NCBI GenBank assembly: GCA_000818095.1
Contig: CP009416.1
Span: forward strand, 1,658,501-1,722,500
DNA: 64,000 nt
Reading direction: 5' to 3'
DNA from: Jeotgalibacillus malaysiensis
Lineage (GTDB): Bacteria; Bacillota; Bacilli; Bacillales; Jeotgalibacillaceae
Part shown: positions 20,071 through 29,566 of the stretch, one piece after another
How positions within the stretch are numbered: position 1 is the stretch's first letter
Layout of the letters: every line of letters starts with the position of its first letter
Position numbers and translations under genes: made by a program
The notes under the pieces: generated by a model
Database searches by the model: none
What the model saw: the letters and a program-made list of their open reading frames with translations, nothing else
What the model was told of the DNA's origin: nothing

Positions 20071-20501
20071 TATAAGGCAAATAAATCCTCGTATTCTGTG
20101 ATGTCTATATTCAGTTCATCGAGTTTTTTTCTTAAAAACTTGTGATCTCTTTTAGGTGTCGCGACAATATACCCTCTGACGATTAAATCGAGTGTTATTT
20201 TCTCAGCATTTTCATTTACTGCAAGCTTGCCTATGTTACCTGCAATTTTTTGCTTTGCAACATCACGGAATAATTCAGGGACAGGACTGACAAGTTCATT
20301 TAAAAGGGCTTTTTCCTTTGTGCCCCATAAGTGAATTGTCTGATTCACGTAGTGCTCTTCCCAATCCAGATCTGACTTGCCATCCTCTTTAGGCATTCTT
20401 TTCAGGAATTTCCTGAACATAAAGAATCCGCCGATTCCAAACAAAGAGACAAGTACGACGACCCAAAACAGTATAAACCATAAAAACCAGCCTTCAAGCA
20501 C
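20070..20501 (-). CDS. yneK: DUF2621 family protein YneK
   Basis: About 143 residues: an N-terminal transmembrane helix (LEGWFLWFILFWVVVLVSLFG) followed by a soluble helical domain rich in charged residues. B. subtilis has yneK at this place. Function is unknown. Possible GTG starts lie at 20519, 20510 and 20501; the last has GGAG 8 bases upstream and starts right at the membrane helix, so I prefer it. Confidence 0.85.
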   Translation of the reverse strand: MLEGWFLWFILFWVVVLVSLFGIGGFFMFRKFLKRMPKEDGKSDLDWEEHYVNQTIHLWGTKEKALLNELVSPVPELFRDVAKQKIAGNIGKLAVNENAEKITLDLIVRGYIVATPKRDHKFLRKKLDELNIDITEYEDLFAL

Positions 20502-20532
20502 ATTCGTCACTCCGTTCACTTAATCTACGATT

Positions 20533-20561
20533 ATTATAAAGGAGTTTCTGAAAGGCTTCAA
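20533..20561 (-). promoter_or_regulatory. Promoter of yneK
   Basis: On the minus strand TTGAAG (20561-20556), a 17-base spacer and a perfect TATAAT (20538-20533). Confidence 0.7.
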
Positions 20562-20624
20562 GAACTGGTTCATAAAGACATGTATGAAGTTTGTCATCTG
20601 TGTGAATAAGGAAGGCGGCAGGAA

Positions 20625-20774
20625 TCATTTGACCTGTCGATAGCCAAGAGAGAGTAACTGATGTAGGTTTTCACGGCGGACTTCATAAATATTTTCGTTG
20701 TCTGCAGTAACGCGGATATAATCTTCTGACTCAAGATCGTGGTGTTCAACATACTCTGTTTCGATTTTTCTCAT
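20625..20774 (-). CDS. Small acidic protein, unknown function
   Basis: 49 residues starting MRKIETEYVEHHDLESEDYI and ending LLSLGYRQVK, without a membrane segment. The ATG at 20774 has a near-perfect AAAGGAGG site, which strongly supports translation; a longer in-frame start upstream has none. I do not recognise the family. It lies head-to-head with sbcD and could share that intergenic control region. Confidence 0.65.
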   Translation of the reverse strand: MRKIETEYVEHHDLESEDYIRVTADNENIYEVRRENLHQLLSLGYRQVK

Positions 20775-20841
20775 ACTGGTTCCTCCTTTCGGTTGTATAT
20801 ACAATAATATCTGAAAATTCAAATTAATAAATCAGTCAAAA

Positions 20842-20882
20842 GTATGAATTTTTATACGTTTTCCGTATGAAAAATTCGTATG
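20842..20882. repeat. Imperfect inverted repeat between the small gene and sbcD
   Basis: GTATGAATTTTTATACG (20842-20858) is followed 5 bases later by CGTATGAAAAATTCGTATG (20864-20882), which is its reverse complement with two single-base insertions and a changed end. It sits just upstream of the sbcD promoter region, so it may be an operator. Confidence 0.5.
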
Positions 20883-20889
20883 TGCCTTG

Positions 20890-20911
20890 CAAACGCGTGT
20901 TCTGTTATAAT
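20890..20911 (+). promoter_or_regulatory. Candidate LexA box and -10 of sbcDC
   Basis: CAAACGCGTGTTCT (20890-20903) matches the SOS box in 12 of 14 bases or better on either strand (GAAC and GTTT half-sites). A TATAAT follows at 20906-20911. LexA bound here would occupy the promoter spacer, as at yneA. The -35 is weak. Confidence 0.5.
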
Positions 20912-20943
20912 CTAATCAATATGCATTAAAGGAGAATTTTATC

Positions 20944-22080
20944 ATGAAATTTTTACATACAGCAGACTGGCACCTTGGAAAACTCGTTCATGGTGTTTAT
21001 ATGACTGAGGATCAGGAAGAGATTCTTGCCAGATTTATTGATATTGCGGCTAGTGAAAAACCTGATGCGATTATTATTGCAGGAGATCTGTATGACAGGT
21101 CAGTTCCGCCAGCTGATGCAGTAAATCTGTTGAATAAAACGTTATACCAGCTAAATGTTGAGATGAATATTCCGATCGTGGCAATTTCAGGTAACCATGA
21201 CAGTGCAGACCGTATTGCATTTGGTTCAGCCTGGTATAAACATTCAAACCTTCATGTAACAGGGAAATGGGGAGTAGAGGAACATGGGGTCGAAATAAAG
21301 GGCGTGAGGTTTCATTCTGTACCATATGCAGAGCCTTCAGTAATTAGGGAGCTGCTTGGAGATGATTCAATTTCCACTCATCATGATGCGATGGAGAAGG
21401 TTGTTGATCGTATAACCTCACAACATAACTTCGGCCATATACCAGAAGTGCTCATTGGTCATTCATTTGTTGCCGGAGGATCTACAACTGATTCAGAAAG
21501 AACCCTTTCTGTTGGTGGTGCAGGTACTGTTGGAAAAGAATTGTTTGGTCCTTTTACTTATACAGCTCTTGGACATTTACACAGCCCTTATGCCATAAAA
21601 GATGAAAAAGTTCATTACTCCGGATCTCTATTAAAGTACTCATTCTCTGAAGCTGGACAAAAAAAGATGATTAAAAGTGTGACAATAGAAGATGGTAAAG
21701 TTTCAGTTGAAGAGATTCCGCTTGTGCCCAAAAAAGACATGGTTATTTTAAAGGGAACGCTTGAGGAAATGATGGATCAGCGCTTTTATGAAAGAAAAGA
21801 AGATTATATTAAAGCAGTCCTGACAGATGAAGGTGCACTGATTGACCCAATTAATAAACTGAGGTCCGTTTATCCCAATGTTCTTCATCTAGAAAGAGAA
21901 CGATCTGAGCGCGACCGAAAAATGGAGCGGCAGGCACGACAAAAACATGAAAGTTTATCAGACACAGCATTATTTAAACGTTTTTTTGAATATGTCACTG
22001 AAGCGGAATGGACCGAGGAAATTAAAAATGAAGTTGAAAAGAACATGGATATCAGTATTAAGGGAAGTGAAAAGTCATGA
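20944..22080 (+). CDS. sbcD: Exonuclease SbcD (Mre11-type nuclease subunit)
   Basis: Calcineurin-like metallo-nuclease of 378 residues that works with SbcC to open hairpins and clean double-strand DNA ends. Metal-binding motifs are DWHLGK (8-13), GDLYDR near 47, GNHDS near 82 and GHSFVAGG near 174, then LGHLHSP near 212. It overlaps sbcC by 4 bases (ATGA), so translation is coupled. A candidate LexA box lies in the promoter. Confidence 0.96.
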   Translation: MKFLHTADWHLGKLVHGVYMTEDQEEILARFIDIAASEKPDAIIIAGDLYDRSVPPADAVNLLNKTLYQLNVEMNIPIVAISGNHDSADRIAFGSAWYKHSNLHVTGKWGVEEHGVEIKGVRFHSVPYAEPSVIRELLGDDSISTHHDAMEKVVDRITSQHNFGHIPEVLIGHSFVAGGSTTDSERTLSVGGAGTVGKELFGPFTYTALGHLHSPYAIKDEKVHYSGSLLKYSFSEAGQKKMIKSVTIEDGKVSVEEIPLVPKKDMVILKGTLEEMMDQRFYERKEDYIKAVLTDEGALIDPINKLRSVYPNVLHLERERSERDRKMERQARQKHESLSDTALFKRFFEYVTEAEWTEEIKNEVEKNMDISIKGSEKS

Positions 22081-25000
22081 GACCAAAAAAATTAACAATG
22101 TACGCATTTGGACCTTATGCAGGTAAAGAGGAAATTAATTTTGACGAACTTGGATCCCGAACGATGTTTGTTATTTCAGGTAAAACAGGGGCGGGAAAAA
22201 CCACCATTTTTGATGCAATTGCTTTTGCACTTTACGGAAAAACAAGTGGTGAAGAACGGTCTGCACAGGATTTAAGAAGTGATTTTGCTGATGAAGATCA
22301 ACTGACTGCTGTGGACTTTATATTTTCACTTAAAAACAACACATACCGCATTAACAGATCGCCGATTCAATCGCGTAGAAAAACAAGGGGAGAAGGCTAT
22401 ACTACAGTAAGTGCTAAAGCAGAAATGTATGAAGTAATTAATGGAGAAGAAAAGCTGATAGCTGCGACTTTAAGTGAATCTGATGACCAGATCAATAAAC
22501 TGCTTCAGCTTGACTTTCATCAATTCAAGCAAATTTTAATGATACCGCAGGGTGAATTTAGAACGCTGCTGACGTCAGATAGTACTGACAAGGAAAAAAT
22601 ACTTCAGAAATTATTTCATACTGAATCTTATCGTTATTTCCAGGATTACTTAAAGACACGGGCTAAACAATTAAGAGACGAAGCGACAGGATTTCAACAG
22701 GAAAGAATCAGGCTTTATGAGGCGATTGATCCACTGGAAAACACCGATTTATCGCAAGCGCTAAATCAGGAGCATAGAAATGACGAACTGATAATATCAC
22801 TAGCAAAAAACTTAGTAGCAACTCAGAAAGAATTATTTAAAAAAAGAAGTAAAGACATTACTAATGAAAAAGAAAAATACACAGATATTCTGAAAAAAAT
22901 TGAAAATGCGAGATACATTGATCAATCATTTATTGAATTGAGTAATACAAAAGATGAAATAAACAAATTAACCAATCAGCATCAAGATATAACACTTTTG
23001 AAGAATAAACTGCAAATTTCCAGAAAAGCTGACCAGTTATGGCCTCAGTATCAGGAGCTGCAAGCAAAAGAAACCGAACTATCGATGAGGGAGCAACATA
23101 GAATTAAAACGTCTGAACAGCTAAAGAGACAGGAACGGCAGCTTAATGAAGACAAAAAGGCAATGGCGGATCTGAAAGTAGAAAAAGAGAATATAAAAAA
23201 CGATGAGGCTGAATTAAATGACCTGTATAAACTTAATGAAAGATTAGATCAGTTTTTAATCAAATCCAGGGAACTTAATGAATTTGCCGAGTCAGGGAAA
23301 TCTGAAAAACTAAAGCTCGATGATCTTAAAGGTAAACTTTCTGACAACGAGCAGCTGAAAATTAACCTTTCTGATGCCTTATCAAAGCGATATGAACAAC
23401 AAACCCGCTCAGCGGATTTAACAGTAGAACTGAGCCAGTTAAATGAACTTATAAAAATAATAAAAGATTTAAATCAAAAATCTGAGATGAAAGAGCAGCT
23501 GTTTAATGAATTAAAAGAAAAAAAGGTTGCTTTATCTCAAGTTCAAAAATATCTGTTAGAAGAGCAGGCAAAATTGAAGCATGCATTGAATGAACAATCC
23601 GTCCAATCAGCATTTGAACTTTCGAGTCAATTAAAAGACGGCGAAGCATGTCCTGTCTGCGGATCGATACATCATCCAAATCCTGCAACACGCAGTGGTG
23701 AGGTGGTTGATATTGACGATTTCAGAAAAAACATCGAGAAACTTCAATTAGATAAAGTAAGAACGGAATCTTCAATTGGCCATCTTGAGGACCGGATCTC
23801 AGGGGTTGTAAGTGAAATAGAAACGCTGGTTCAATATCAAAAAAATGCGCCAGGCTATAAAGAATCAAGTTCACTCACTCATTATCTTCAGCTTTTTGAA
23901 TCACAAAAAAAAGAACAGGCTGTTCTCTTAGAACAAATTAAAATTAATGATGTATCAGATTCTATTAAAAAAGCTGAACAGCAATCAATCGATCTGAAGC
24001 GTGAAATTCAGCTGCTTGAAGAGACTGTGCAGCAAAAAAGGGATCAATATGTATCGCTTAGAAGTATTATTACTCAGCTTAAAGAAGAAATTCCTGACGT
24101 GTATTTAGATAGTGGTGTCCTGCAAGCCCGCATAAAAGAACTCGAAAAGAAAATCCGGGTACATTATGAATATTCCAAGCACGTTGAGGCCCGCTTCCTT
24201 CAATCTGATAAAGAAGTGAGCAGATTATTAGATCGTTTAAAACAGGCAGAAGAAGAAAAGAAAAATATATTTGAAGCGTTAAATGATAGTAAAAATACGT
24301 TCGGGCAATTATTATCTGAATCTTCATTTGAAAACGCTCATGAATTGATCCAGTCAAAACTAAATGACGGGGAACAAACCGAGCTTGAACATAAAATTTC
24401 TACACATGAGAAAAAACTGTTTTCTTTAGAAGAGTACGCCGCAAAGCTTGAAAATGAGTTGAAACATGTTTCGCGTCCTGACCTTCAAAAGTTACAGAGT
24501 GAAAAAGAAATGATTGAATCAGCTATAAAAAAACTTGATGACCAGCTGTCAGATCTATCTGCCTATCTCAAACAGCATGATCAGATTCTCTTAAAGATTG
24601 ATCAAAATCAGACAGCTGCCGGAGAAATTGAAAAAAAGTATTTACTGACTGGACAACTATCAGAAATTGCAAATGGGCAAAATGAGCTGAAGCTGACCTT
24701 TGAAAGATTTGTTCTGGCATATTATCTTGAAGATATTCTGATCATAGCAAACGAAAGGCTTCTTAAAATGACATCTGGAAGATATGAATTACACAGGAAA
24801 GAAGACCGTTCTAAAGGAAACAAGCAGGGAGGGCTTGAACTGCTGGTCATGGATCATTACACAGGACAGCAGCGGCACGTAAAAACTTTATCAGGAGGAG
24901 AGGCTTTTAAAGCTTCACTTGCTCTCGCACTTGGTCTGGCAGATGTAGTTCAATCTTATGCCGGAGGAGTATCGCTCGAAACGATGTTTATTGATGAAGG

Positions 25001-25187
25001 GTTCGGCACACTGGACCCTGAATCCCTTGATCAGGCGATTGAGTCCTTAATGGATATTCAGTCAAATGGTAGGCTTGTCGGTGTAATTTCTCATGTTCCT
25101 GAACTGAAAGAAAGAATAGATGCAAGACTGGAGGTTTTCTCGACAAAAGGAGGAAGCTCAACCAGGTTTTTATTTGAAACGCTATAA
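22077..25187 (+). CDS. sbcC: Exonuclease SbcC (Rad50-type ATPase subunit)
   Basis: SMC-like ATPase of 1036 residues. Walker A GKTGAGKT is at 35-42, long coiled coils flank a zinc hook CPVC at residues 525-528 (almost exactly central), the ABC signature LSGGEAFKASLALAL lies near 940 and Walker B FIDEGFGTLD near 970. SbcCD processes hairpins and stalled-fork ends. It ends with a hairpin terminator, so sbcDC is a two-gene operon. Confidence 0.97.
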   Translation: MRPKKLTMYAFGPYAGKEEINFDELGSRTMFVISGKTGAGKTTIFDAIAFALYGKTSGEERSAQDLRSDFADEDQLTAVDFIFSLKNNTYRINRSPIQSRRKTRGEGYTTVSAKAEMYEVINGEEKLIAATLSESDDQINKLLQLDFHQFKQILMIPQGEFRTLLTSDSTDKEKILQKLFHTESYRYFQDYLKTRAKQLRDEATGFQQERIRLYEAIDPLENTDLSQALNQEHRNDELIISLAKNLVATQKELFKKRSKDITNEKEKYTDILKKIENARYIDQSFIELSNTKDEINKLTNQHQDITLLKNKLQISRKADQLWPQYQELQAKETELSMREQHRIKTSEQLKRQERQLNEDKKAMADLKVEKENIKNDEAELNDLYKLNERLDQFLIKSRELNEFAESGKSEKLKLDDLKGKLSDNEQLKINLSDALSKRYEQQTRSADLTVELSQLNELIKIIKDLNQKSEMKEQLFNELKEKKVALSQVQKYLLEEQAKLKHALNEQSVQSAFELSSQLKDGEACPVCGSIHHPNPATRSGEVVDIDDFRKNIEKLQLDKVRTESSIGHLEDRISGVVSEIETLVQYQKNAPGYKESSSLTHYLQLFESQKKEQAVLLEQIKINDVSDSIKKAEQQSIDLKREIQLLEETVQQKRDQYVSLRSIITQLKEEIPDVYLDSGVLQARIKELEKKIRVHYEYSKHVEARFLQSDKEVSRLLDRLKQAEEEKKNIFEALNDSKNTFGQLLSESSFENAHELIQSKLNDGEQTELEHKISTHEKKLFSLEEYAAKLENELKHVSRPDLQKLQSEKEMIESAIKKLDDQLSDLSAYLKQHDQILLKIDQNQTAAGEIEKKYLLTGQLSEIANGQNELKLTFERFVLAYYLEDILIIANERLLKMTSGRYELHRKEDRSKGNKQGGLELLVMDHYTGQQRHVKTLSGGEAFKASLALALGLADVVQSYAGGVSLETMFIDEGFGTLDPESLDQAIESLMDIQSNGRLVGVISHVPELKERIDARLEVFSTKGGSSTRFLFETL

Positions 25188-25207
25188 CTGTCACAATATA
25201 TACAACT

Positions 25208-25244
25208 AAACAGGCAGCCTGATGTTGTATCAGTATGCCCGTTT
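25208..25244 (+). terminator. Hairpin after sbcC
   Basis: An interrupted stem runs from AAACAGGC (25208) to GCCCGTTT (25237-25244) with the CTGAT/ATCAG core inside. The T tail is short, so termination strength is uncertain. Confidence 0.5.
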
Positions 25245-25253
25245 CTGTACGAT
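25225..25253 (+). promoter_or_regulatory. Candidate promoter of the SCO1-like gene
   Basis: TTGTAT (25225-25230) and TACGAT (25248-25253) are 17 bases apart, overlapping the sbcC hairpin. Confidence 0.45.
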
Positions 25254-25290
25254 TAATTCCATAAGTGTCAGGATATAAAGGAGCTTTAAA

Positions 25291-25866
25291 ATGAAAAAAA
25301 TGTTTAGCGCAGGATTTTTATGTATCTTTCTTTTATCAGCCTGCTCAGGTAGTTTTGAAGGTAATATGGAAAGGGAGTTAAATTCATTTGACTTTGTTAA
25401 CCATAATAGCGAACAAGTAACAAACGGTGATTTACAGGGGACACCTGTGGTGGCTAATTTTATATTTACTAATTGCGACACTGTCTGTCCTCCAATGACG
25501 TATAATATGACTGGACTGCAAAAAGCAATTGAAAATGAAGGTATTGATGATTATCGTATGGTTTCTTTTAGTGTTGATCCCAAGGAAGATACACCTGAAG
25601 CATTGCGGGAATTTATGGGCCGATACGATTTAAATGAAGATAAGTGGGATTTTCTAACAGGGTATGAGTTCGATGCAATCAGCACGCTTGCATTGGAATC
25701 TTTTCAGGGACTCGTTGTGGATGATCCAAACTCTGATCAGATGACCCATCCTACAAGTATTTATCTGATCAGTCCAGAAGGTACGGTGGTCAAAAGCTAT
25801 GATGGGTATGAATCAGTGCCTGAGGACGAAATAATTGCTGATCTCAAAGCACTAAGTGACAGCTGA
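25291..25866 (+). CDS. SCO1/SenC-type copper chaperone lipoprotein
   Basis: A 191-residue lipoprotein: signal peptide with lipobox LLSAC (Cys18), then a thioredoxin-like fold. The copper ligands Cys62 and Cys66 sit in NCDTVCPPM and a histidine in MTHPTSIY (His153), the SCO pattern. Such proteins deliver copper to the CuA site of cytochrome c oxidase on the outer face of the membrane. Together with CcdA/CcdC it points to an aa3- or caa3-type oxidase elsewhere in the genome. The next gene starts 15 bases on. Confidence 0.9.
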   Translation: MKKMFSAGFLCIFLLSACSGSFEGNMERELNSFDFVNHNSEQVTNGDLQGTPVVANFIFTNCDTVCPPMTYNMTGLQKAIENEGIDDYRMVSFSVDPKEDTPEALREFMGRYDLNEDKWDFLTGYEFDAISTLALESFQGLVVDDPNSDQMTHPTSIYLISPEGTVVKSYDGYESVPEDEIIADLKALSDS

Positions 25867-25880
25867 TTCGGGGGAGAAAA

Positions 25881-27314
25881 GTGGAGAAGAAATGGTACAG
25901 GAAAAAAAGGTGGTACCTACTTGCATTATTAACGATCTATATCATTATGATGGTTTATCACCAGTATAAACCTCTTCCTGAAGGAATCGCATACAGAAGT
26001 GAAGTGAAACAGGCTGAAACTGTAACATTTTATCGGGATCTTACAACAACTGCTAATGGTGATAGAACGTTGGATCATGAGATATTTGATAGAGTGCATG
26101 AACTCATTAACGAAGCAGAGGATTTTATCGTCATTGATATGTTTATGATGGACGGCAGGGTGAGTGAAGATAAAGGCTATCCTGATCTAAGTGGTAATTT
26201 GATGGAAGAGTTGATAAAAAAGAAGCAGGAAAATAAGGACATGCCTATTATATTTATTACAGACCCCTTTAATACAGGTTATGGCTCTTATAAAGGGGAA
26301 TGGCTTGAACCGATGAAGGAAGTAGGCATTGATGTTATCATAACAAATCTTGAGCCATTAAGAGATCCGACCCCGCTTTATTCATCAGCCTGGAGAATGG
26401 GGCCGATGTATCTCGGGCAAAGTGGAGAAGGCTGGATAATGAACCCTTTCGTTGATGGGGGACCTGAGATGACAGTGAGATCTTATCTTGCGCTTGCAAA
26501 TGTAAAAGCGAATCATCGTAAAGCGGTGATCACAGATCAGCATGCATTGATTCTTTCTGCCAATGCACATAATGAATCAGGCTTTCATAGCAATGTAGCT
26601 TATGAGGTATCAGGACCGATTATTGAAGATATGCTGAAAGCAGAAGAAGCTGTTGCGAAGATGTCAGGGTATACCGAGCGTTTTCCGGCGTTTGATGCGA
26701 CAGAGATGGATACAAAAGGTTCGTTAAGTGTTTCTTATACAACTGAAGGAGAAACGCTTAATCAGGTAATCCGTGCAATTGAGAAGACTGAATCGGGAGA
26801 TGAGATCTGGCTAGCAATGTTTTACCTTTCTGAGCCTAATATTGTTCAGGCTTTAACAGATGCTGCTAAAAAGGGAGTAAAAGTCTCGATGATTCTTGAT
26901 CCAAATGAGACAGCTTTTGGTAACAAAAAAACAGGTCTGCCGAACAGACCCGTTATCAATGAAATGAATGAAAACACAAATGAAGAAATTAATGTCCGCT
27001 GGTATAATGTTGATATTGAGCAGTATCATCCGAAAATGATGTTCATTAAACGGACGGATGAGGGAACCATTATTTCCGGCTCTGCAAACTTTACAATGAG
27101 AAATATGAAAAATTACAACCTCGAAAATAATTTAACTATTACAGGGCCCCTGTCAGCAGAAGTTATGACTGATACTGAACAATACTTTGACGATTTATGG
27201 CATAACAATGGCGCAGAATATACAGTGCCGCTTGAGGAGTTTCAGGATACACTTTCATTTTGGCAAAGAGGGGTATATTGGCTCCAAAAGACATTGAAAC
27301 TGACGACTTATTAA
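25881..27314 (+). CDS. Membrane-anchored phospholipase D-like protein
   Basis: 477 residues with one N-terminal transmembrane helix (about 10-25) and two PLD-type catalytic modules. The first motif is NHRKAVITD near residue 213, the second YHPKMMFIKRTDEG near 385, followed by SGSANFTMRN. The family includes cardiolipin synthases and other phosphatidyltransferases, but the spacing and anchor differ from Cls, so I leave the substrate open. The GTG at 25881 has a GGGGGAGA site. The C-terminal coding region has a decayed partial copy at 29726-29794. Confidence 0.8.
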   Translation: MEKKWYRKKRWYLLALLTIYIIMMVYHQYKPLPEGIAYRSEVKQAETVTFYRDLTTTANGDRTLDHEIFDRVHELINEAEDFIVIDMFMMDGRVSEDKGYPDLSGNLMEELIKKKQENKDMPIIFITDPFNTGYGSYKGEWLEPMKEVGIDVIITNLEPLRDPTPLYSSAWRMGPMYLGQSGEGWIMNPFVDGGPEMTVRSYLALANVKANHRKAVITDQHALILSANAHNESGFHSNVAYEVSGPIIEDMLKAEEAVAKMSGYTERFPAFDATEMDTKGSLSVSYTTEGETLNQVIRAIEKTESGDEIWLAMFYLSEPNIVQALTDAAKKGVKVSMILDPNETAFGNKKTGLPNRPVINEMNENTNEEINVRWYNVDIEQYHPKMMFIKRTDEGTIISGSANFTMRNMKNYNLENNLTITGPLSAEVMTDTEQYFDDLWHNNGAEYTVPLEEFQDTLSFWQRGVYWLQKTLKLTTY

Positions 27315-27326
27315 TAATGGAGGATT

Positions 27327-27731
27327 ATGTTGAATCATAAGCAGTGGATTTTACTCATCACCATGTCAACTGTGTTGCTGTTGAGTATTGGTACAATCAC
27401 AATGATGCTGTTATCAGATGGAGAAATAACTGAAACTGAACCCGCACAACTTGATCCGGGTCTCTCTGAAACAGAAATCGGTGAAGAGGATGTTAGTGAA
27501 ATTCCGGAGGATCCGCAAACGATAAATTCCGGTGAGGAAACGGATCAGCACTTAGAAGATAAACCGGATATGGTAAATGAGTGGTTTGATGATTTAGAGA
27601 CTGAAAATAATCGCAGTGACTTAAAAGAATCTGATCAATCAGATGACTCGAGTGCGGAAGAATTAGATAACACTGTGGTGTTCCCGACAGCACCTGAAGA
27701 ACCTGAAATCGATTTCGAAGAGAATAATTAG
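27327..27731 (+). CDS. Acidic membrane-anchored protein, unknown
   Basis: 134 residues: a single N-terminal helix (WILLITMSTVLLLSIGTITMM reduced to about residues 7-28) followed by about 100 very acidic, low-complexity residues rich in E, D, S and T. It is likely anchored with the tail outside. It follows the PLD-like gene by 12 bases and shares its terminator, so a joint role at the membrane is plausible. I do not recognise a family. Confidence 0.65.
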   Translation: MLNHKQWILLITMSTVLLLSIGTITMMLLSDGEITETEPAQLDPGLSETEIGEEDVSEIPEDPQTINSGEETDQHLEDKPDMVNEWFDDLETENNRSDLKESDQSDDSSAEELDNTVVFPTAPEEPEIDFEENN

Positions 27732-27743
27732 ATATTTTTTCCT

Positions 27744-27773
27744 AAAACACCTATTTATAATAGGTGTTTTTTT
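27744..27773 (+). terminator. Terminator after the PLD-like operon
   Basis: AAAACACCTATT (27744-27755) pairs with AATAGGTGTTTT (27759-27770), followed by more T residues. Confidence 0.92.
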
Positions 27774-27824
27774 GTGTGTTATTCCTTGTAAGTCTACATG
27801 TCAGTATGTTACGATCATGAACGT

Positions 27825-27849
27825 GTTTCTAAATCAGGGTTTAGGGTAT
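27825..27849 (+). promoter_or_regulatory. Sigma-B-like promoter of the BCCT transporter
   Basis: GTTTCT (27825-27830), 13 bases, GGGTAT (27844-27849) fits the general-stress promoter consensus GTTTAA-N12/14-GGGWAW. Transcription would start about 85 bases before the gene. Confidence 0.6.
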
Positions 27850-27942
27850 ATAAAATTAGTCCCTAATAACCAGAAGGCTATTTTCCCATTTTCTGTATAG
27901 TCATGTATAACGGGCACAATAATTCTATGGAAGGAGAGTAAA

Positions 27943-29484
27943 ATGAAAAAGATATCAAGTGTTTTTTGGATTACATTAGCAATTGTACTAGCAGCAGTTA
28001 TTTATTCTATCGCTGCACCAACCAGCTTTGAAGAAGGCACAGCAAATCTTCAGGGATTTATTTCATCAACTTTTGGCTGGTATTACTTAATTATTGTAAC
28101 TGGTATGGTCATTTTCTGTATCGTTTTAGCGTTAACACCGATTGGACAAATCCGGTTAGGAAAACCTGATGAGCGTCCGGAATATTCGACAAGCACATGG
28201 TTCGCCATGCTGTTCAGTGCCGGAATGGGGATCGGATTAGTTTTCTGGGGAGCTGCAGAGCCAATGCTCCATTTCGCAAGTGATCCACCACTAGCAGAAG
28301 CAGGTAGTGATCAGGCGTTAAAAGATTCTATGCAGTATACGTTCTTTCACTGGGGTCTTCATGCATGGGCAATTTACGCAGTAGTTGCACTTGCACTGGC
28401 TTACTTTAAGTTCCGTAAAGGAGAACCTGGCCTCGTATCAGCTACACTTGTTCCGTTGTTTGGAGATAAAATGCGCGGCGGATGGGGTACTGTTGTAGAT
28501 GTGCTGGCAGTTTTCGCAACTGTTGTAGGGGTTGCAACCACACTTGGATTTGGTGCAATTCAAATCAATGGTGGTTTAGCCTTCCTTACAGGCATAGAAA
28601 TCAGCTTTACGACCCAGGTGATCATCATCGCAGTTGTTACAGTGTTGTTTATGATTTCAGCATGGACAGGTATCAGTAAAGGAATCAGATATTTATCTAA
28701 TACAAATATGGTTCTTGCAGTTATATTAATGGTTGTGATGCTTGTCATCGGACCAACAATGCTGATCCTCAACCTTTTTACAAATTCATTAGGTGCTTAC
28801 GCACAGAATTTGCTTGAAATGAGCTTCAGAATTGCGCCACTTGATGAAGGCAACCGCGACTGGATCAACGCCTGGACAATTTTCTACTGGGCATGGTGGA
28901 TCTCATGGTCACCATTTGTAGGAATATTTATTGCCCGCGTATCACGTGGACGTACAATCAGAGAATTTATGGCTGGCGTATTGGTTCTGCCATCATTAGT
29001 AAGCTTTTTCTGGTTTGCTGTATTTGGTTCAAGTTCAATCAATGTGCAGCAGGAAGGGAATGTCGATCTGACAGGTTTGCTTACAGAGGAAGTACTATTT
29101 GCAGTATTTAATGAATATCAGCTTGGTGCGATCTTATCTGTAATTGCGATTCTTCTGATTAGTACATTCTTTATTACATCAGCCGATTCAGCAACATTTG
29201 TACTTGGAATGCAGACAACATACGGCTCGCTGACACCGCCAAACACAGTCAAGCTGACATGGGGAATTGCACAGTCAACAGTAGCTGTCATCCTGCTTTC
29301 AGCTGATGGACTGCAGGCGCTGCAAAACGCCTTAATTGTAGCTGCCTTTCCATTCTCATTTGTTATGATATTAATGATGATTTCAACTTATAAAGCACTT
29401 AACCAGGAACGTAAAGATCTTGGTTTAATGTTAAAACCAAAAAGACGAACGAAGAGTGAGTCTGAGAAAAAAATGCATGGCTGA
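27943..29484 (+). CDS. BCCT-family osmolyte transporter (glycine betaine type)
   Basis: A 513-residue, 12-helix sodium-coupled transporter. It shows the BCCT signature with [19 protein letters not shown] near residue 320 and the start [17 protein letters not shown] near residue 95. Members import glycine betaine, choline or carnitine; OpuD of B. subtilis is the nearest functional model. The C-terminal tail is basic ([13 protein letters not shown]), as in osmosensing members. It has a GAAGGAGAG ribosome site, a sigma-B-like promoter and a strong terminator, so it is a single-gene unit. Confidence 0.92.
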   Translation: MKKISSVFWITLAIVLAAVIYSIAAPTSFEEGTANLQGFISSTFGWYYLIIVTGMVIFCIVLALTPIGQIRLGKPDERPEYSTSTWFAMLFSAGMGIGLVFWGAAEPMLHFASDPPLAEAGSDQALKDSMQYTFFHWGLHAWAIYAVVALALAYFKFRKGEPGLVSATLVPLFGDKMRGGWGTVVDVLAVFATVVGVATTLGFGAIQINGGLAFLTGIEISFTTQVIIIAVVTVLFMISAWTGISKGIRYLSNTNMVLAVILMVVMLVIGPTMLILNLFTNSLGAYAQNLLEMSFRIAPLDEGNRDWINAWTIFYWAWWISWSPFVGIFIARVSRGRTIREFMAGVLVLPSLVSFFWFAVFGSSSINVQQEGNVDLTGLLTEEVLFAVFNEYQLGAILSVIAILLISTFFITSADSATFVLGMQTTYGSLTPPNTVKLTWGIAQSTVAVILLSADGLQALQNALIVAAFPFSFVMILMMISTYKALNQERKDLGLMLKPKRRTKSESEKKMHG

Positions 29485-29517
29485 TCAATTCATTGATTAA
29501 ATAAATCATCCAATAGG

Positions 29518-29566
29518 AAAGCACGCAGTAAGTCAGTAACAACTGGCATACCGCGTGCTTTTTTTT
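29518..29566 (+). terminator. Long terminator hairpin after the BCCT gene
   Basis: AAAGCACGC (29518-29526) pairs with GCGTGCTTT (29553-29561), with an inner helix GTCAGT/ACTGGC and eight T residues after it. Confidence 0.92.
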
